A stretch of 8,679 nucleotides of DNA. It comes from Desulfatirhabdium butyrativorans (GTDB lineage: Bacteria > Desulfobacterota > Desulfobacteria > Desulfobacterales > JAIFKL01). Location: the NCBI GenBank assembly GCA_022736535.1, contig DZCT01000201.1:1-8679 (forward strand). The letters are read 5' to 3'. Below are positions 5,428-8,679 of this stretch, in pieces (position 1 is the first letter of the stretch; the number at the start of each line of letters is the position of its first letter). Both the position numbers and the translations under genes were made by a program. The notes under the pieces were generated by a model. It was given only the letters and a program-made list of their open reading frames with translations. It searched no databases and was not told the DNA's origin.

Positions 5428-8400
5428 ATGAAAAAACATTTTCTTTGCACACTGACCGGCATGGGTATTTTGCTTGTCAGTCTGTGTCTTTTTACCGGCA
5501 GCCCGCTGTTTGTCGCAGTCGCTACAGCCGCGGAAATCAGAGGACAGGTCATTTACGATGACAGCCCTTCTGTTGCCGTGCAGATTGCGAAAGTTTCTGT
5601 TTGCGACAGCAACGGCGAACCGATGTTCAGCGCGGAGACGGACTCGTCCGGGCATTTCAGTCTGGCACTGCAAAGCGATATGCAAGGTCTGTGGACAATT
5701 TTTGCCCAGCCGCCTGCCTCTTATGAATCGAAATATGAAAATTCCCAAGCGTTAAAAATGGAAATCACAGATACTGCCACGTCACGGGAACTGCCTGAGC
5801 CGCTGGTGCTGCCCCGGCTCGGAACGATTGCAGGGCAGGTGGTCAGAGTCGCCTCGGACAATACAAAAGTTCCTGCGGCATATGCCGCGGTTTTTGCCCA
5901 GACTCAGGACTATGCTTATTCAAAAGAAACCGTCAGCGATACGGACGGCAATTTCACCCTGAATGTTCCGGCAAAAAAATTGTGGGTCATTCATGCGGAG
6001 CCGCCGCCAACAAGCGATTACAGACAATATGCTTTTTCTGAGCGAATATCGGTGCTGATCGCAAATCCGGCCGTGCCCCATCGGCTGACCGAGCCTCTGA
6101 ATCTCCGGGCGATCAATGTCAAAAACATCAGCGGAACGGTCAGATACAAGGGAAATCCTGTTGCCGGCGTCGAAGTCACTGCCGCGGACTGGGACAACCC
6201 GGATACTTACAAATCGCCTGTCACATCGGCAGACGGCAAATTTGACCTGTGGGTCAGCGGCGGTCTGTATGAACTGAGGGTAAGGCAGTTGCAGGGCGTT
6301 GAGTGGATCGCTCCTATTCCGAAAGAAGTGGGTTTTTCCGAAGATACGGTTCCTGAAACAAAGATTTCGGATATTGATTTGGAATCCGGGGAGGCAATTC
6401 TGAAGGGCAGAATACTCGATCCGGACGGCAATGCGCTGACTTCCATACCTTCGCCCAATCCCGCAGTGGAAATTGAACTGGTCGGAGCCGAAAACCGTTT
6501 TTCCCGCTGCGTGAATCCCGACGGTCAGGGGAATTTCTCCTTTCCTCTGCCTGCGGGTCTTTACGAAGTCTCTGTCTGGTCAGACCCAAAAGCCTATCCT
6601 GATGATGATGCGCCCTCATCGCAGACTTTCAGAATCACCAGAAACGAGCAGAAAATTGTTGATTTCAGGCTTGAAAAAAGAAGCGCCGTGCTTCGGGGCA
6701 GCGTTATCTCATCGGACACCGGAAAAGGTATCCCCCGGATTCATGTCGTGGCATGGGAATCAGAGGACGAAGATGACTGGTATGAGGCGGAAACCGATGT
6801 GTTCGGCAATTACTCCTTCAAGCTGTCAGCCGGAGAATGGACAGTAGAACCGCTGATTTCAGGAAGATTTAACGATATTTTCTGGGAAATCGAACTCGAA
6901 GACGGAGACAATGAAACGCTTGAGCTTTTTAAGATAAACGAGGGAAGGACGATTTCCGGGGCTGTGACGGACGAAAACGGCAATGTCCTGGAAGATGTGG
7001 AAGCTGTTGTCTATGCGCGGTTGGACGGAAATGACCCGAGCCCTGCCGCAGACGCTCATGTAGTGAAAGGCAGATTCAGCCTGACAGTTCCCGATGAAAA
7101 GCTGTATATCGGACTCATTTTGCCGCCGGGAAACAAATACTGTTTTGCCGGAGACAAAGAGATACTGCATTCAAAGCGAAATGAAATTATCAGCAAAGCG
7201 GACGGCAAAATGACAACCGCTCTGTCCGCGGTTGCCGATCTGTATCCTTATGAACAGATGATTGGCCCCGCATCTTCAAGCCGCAGTCTGCTGAAAAGAA
7301 ACAGAAACGCCAGAGAGGATACGGGGTATGACATCACATTCAACCTGAAAGAAAATAAAACTTTTATACAGGGAAAGATATTGGATTCTGGCGGAAAAGC
7401 GGTGACCGGCGTAAAAGGGCATGTCGTTGCAACATCAGCGGATGACCCCGGTCTCTGGCAGAGCGCGGATATCAATCCCGAAAACGGCGCGTTCAGCATA
7501 CCCGCGGGAAAAGGACTGTGGCATGTTTCCTATGGACTTGAGACAAGGGCATATCTGCCCTATCCGCTCCGTCCCCTGGACGTTGAAATCGCTTCGGAAG
7601 GCTCGGTTGCCAAAGATATGACGCTGATACCGCTGACCCGGAAAATTCAGGGAACGGTTCAGGATGAAAACGGAAATCCCATGTCAAATATAGAAGTGTG
7701 GGGAAAAAGCAACCTAATGACGGAAAACTTTTTTGAAATTTCGGTTTTCTCAGGCGCGGACGGCACTTTTGAAATCGCCATGCCTCCGCAGGATGCGGTT
7801 CAGAAAGACAAAATTACCAGAGGCAGCGCGGAATATAATGAATGTATCTCCACAGCCATAAATATGTGCGGCGGAGATGTTTATTGCTACAGAGAAGCCA
7901 AAACCGAATGCAAGGATGAGTATCTCAGGTCTTCGGCTCTGAAAGAGAATACGGAATTAGTCTTAAAGCTGCGCAAAGCCGAGGCCTTTCTGGAAGGAAA
8001 AGTTCTGGATGAAAAGGGAAATGCGGTAAAAGGCGCATTGGTTTCCGCATACAGCGGCGACGGTCAGAAAGCCCACGGCAATACGGACAATGACGGAAAA
8101 TACCAACTGAAGGTGGCAAAAACAGACAGCCTCGAAGGCAAAACTTGGGAAGTGGGCGCGACCTATAAGCCCGTAGGAAGCAGCACCTGTTACCAAAGCG
8201 AGGATCAGAAAGTCGTCATGGAGACGAACCAGACTTCGGTTCCGGATTTGAAGCTGGAAGTCTGGGCAACGCTGCCGCAGTCTCAGTCCTATGAATTTCA
8301 GGTGGAAAAGGGCTGGAGTTACACGCTCTCCGACGGTTTTCAAATCCGAATACCGGGAAACGCCATAAAAACTCGGGAAAAAAATGTCAAAATCATGATT

Positions 8401-8679
8401 GAACCTGCAATCGCGGGACTGCCGGACAATGACGAGGAGGATAATCTGAGATACGGCTATAAGATATCTGTTTATGAAAGGGAGAGCGGAAAACGGATTC
8501 TTGAAAAATTCAACAAGAAAATCATGTTCTGCTTCCGTTTTTCCAAGGCATGGATAGAAAAGCTCGGAGTTCGGGCTTCGGACATCCGTCCTGCGTATTT
8601 TTCGGAAATGTCCAATTCATGGCAGCCGATCAAAAGCTTCACCACAGAGTTGAAAGACGGGGTATATAGCATTTTCTTT
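5428..8679 (+). CDS. Secreted multi-domain carboxypeptidase-regulatory-like (Ig-like) repeat protein, partial (C-terminus beyond window)
   Basis: The frame is open for 1084 codons to the window end with no stop. Residues 1-35 are a signal peptide: MKKH, a long hydrophobic core, then AVATAA before EIRGQV. Nine beta-sandwich domains of the CarboxypepD_reg type follow, each opening with a hydrophobic-x-G-x-V/I strand. They open at about residues 37 (IRGQV), 134 (IAGQV), 234 (ISGTV), 325 (LKGRI), 422 (LRGSV), 509 (ISGAV), 647 (IQGKI), 740 (IQGTV) and 855 (LEGKV). Several continue DENGNxxxxVxV and later (S/T)DxDGxFxL, the classic signature. A four-Cys insertion lies at 806-828. From about 955 the sequence changes; GFQIRIPGNAI then NVKIMIEP resembles a ZU5-like or P-A-N-A-L module. 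No peptidase motif is seen, so these are structural or binding domains. It lies 80 bp after tpsA on the same strand and is probably cotranscribed. A role as cell-surface stalk, adhesin or matrix component is inferred. Confidence 0.87.
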   Translation, partial: MKKHFLCTLTGMGILLVSLCLFTGSPLFVAVATAAEIRGQVIYDDSPSVAVQIAKVSVCDSNGEPMFSAETDSSGHFSLALQSDMQGLWTIFAQPPASYESKYENSQALKMEITDTATSRELPEPLVLPRLGTIAGQVVRVASDNTKVPAAYAAVFAQTQDYAYSKETVSDTDGNFTLNVPAKKLWVIHAEPPPTSDYRQYAFSERISVLIANPAVPHRLTEPLNLRAINVKNISGTVRYKGNPVAGVEVTAADWDNPDTYKSPVTSADGKFDLWVSGGLYELRVRQLQGVEWIAPIPKEVGFSEDTVPETKISDIDLESGEAILKGRILDPDGNALTSIPSPNPAVEIELVGAENRFSRCVNPDGQGNFSFPLPAGLYEVSVWSDPKAYPDDDAPSSQTFRITRNEQKIVDFRLEKRSAVLRGSVISSDTGKGIPRIHVVAWESEDEDDWYEAETDVFGNYSFKLSAGEWTVEPLISGRFNDIFWEIELEDGDNETLELFKINEGRTISGAVTDENGNVLEDVEAVVYARLDGNDPSPAADAHVVKGRFSLTVPDEKLYIGLILPPGNKYCFAGDKEILHSKRNEIISKADGKMTTALSAVADLYPYEQMIGPASSSRSLLKRNRNAREDTGYDITFNLKENKTFIQGKILDSGGKAVTGVKGHVVATSADDPGLWQSADINPENGAFSIPAGKGLWHVSYGLETRAYLPYPLRPLDVEIASEGSVAKDMTLIPLTRKIQGTVQDENGNPMSNIEVWGKSNLMTENFFEISVFSGADGTFEIAMPPQDAVQKDKITRGSAEYNECISTAINMCGGDVYCYREAKTECKDEYLRSSALKENTELVLKLRKAEAFLEGKVLDEKGNAVKGALVSAYSGDGQKAHGNTDNDGKYQLKVAKTDSLEGKTWEVGATYKPVGSSTCYQSEDQKVVMETNQTSVPDLKLEVWATLPQSQSYEFQVEKGWSYTLSDGFQIRIPGNAIKTREKNVKIMIEPAIAGLPDNDEEDNLRYGYKISVYERESGKRILEKFNKKIMFCFRFSKAWIEKLGVRASDIRPAYFSEMSNSWQPIKSFTTELKDGVYSIFF
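7843..7911 (+). other. Four-cysteine C-x7-C-x5-C-x7-C insert in the eighth Ig-like domain
   Basis: Cys codons fall at 7843, 7867, 7885 and 7909 (C806, C814, C820, C828). The segment is symmetric and rich in Ala, Glu and Asn, compatible with two short helices joined by a Gly-Gly-Asp turn. C806-C828 and C814-C820 would then form two disulfides, as in helical-hairpin folds with twin CxnC motifs. The other Ig-like domains show no such cluster. The disulfides and helices are inferred. Confidence 0.6.

Noticed and set aside
5474..5755. Plus-strand 93-codon open frame inside the downstream gene
   Set aside because: It is out of frame with the signal-peptide and Ig-like repeat frame that starts at 5428, has no ribosome site and no pattern.

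Overview
The window looks like a bacterial surface or secretome locus. It has three large genes, each starting with a signal peptide and a strong Shine-Dalgarno site. Two of them run off the window edges. I recognise no housekeeping gene, tRNA, rRNA, transposase or CRISPR array, so taxonomy rests on style alone. Moderate GC by eye, a two-partner-secretion exoprotein, giant repeat-built secreted proteins and spacers filled with short AATCCTTTAATCC / GATTTTCAGGATT repeats remind me of large-genome Desulfobacterota (Desulfonema-like or multicellular magnetotactic relatives). This is a low-confidence guess; a cyanobacterium or another gliding or filamentous Gram-negative is possible.

Layout. (1) Positions 1-1262, minus strand: the N-terminal 420 residues of a secreted right-handed parallel beta-helix protein, with a signal peptide, a GSLRQAIADA entry motif and at least seven glycine-rich repeats of 33-46 residues; its C-terminus lies outside. 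(2) Positions 1263-1825: a divergent spacer of about 560 bp with candidate promoters for both flanking genes and a patch of direct and inverted repeats. (3) Positions 1826-5347, plus: a complete 1173-residue TpsA-type exoprotein with a signal peptide, filamentous-haemagglutinin secretion domain, long beta-helix and conserved C-terminal tail. A 200-residue block of four non-helix modules resembling repeats of phage virion proteins sits inside it. (4) Positions 5348-5427: an 80-bp gap with a 7-bp tandem repeat and a perfect 16-bp inverted repeat. (5) Positions 5428-8679, plus: at least 1084 residues of a secreted protein built from nine tandem carboxypeptidase-regulatory-like (Ig-like) domains, with a four-cysteine insertion in the eighth domain and a different module at the visible end.

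How they may work together. The TpsA protein should cross the inner membrane by Sec and the outer membrane through a TpsB/Omp85-type pore. No tpsB is in the window, so the transporter must be encoded beyond position 8679 or elsewhere. The gene after tpsA lies only 80 bp downstream on the same strand, so the two probably share a transcript. The divergent Gly-rich beta-helix gene may be part of the same surface programme. All three proteins look like adhesins or extracellular scaffolds, not enzymes.
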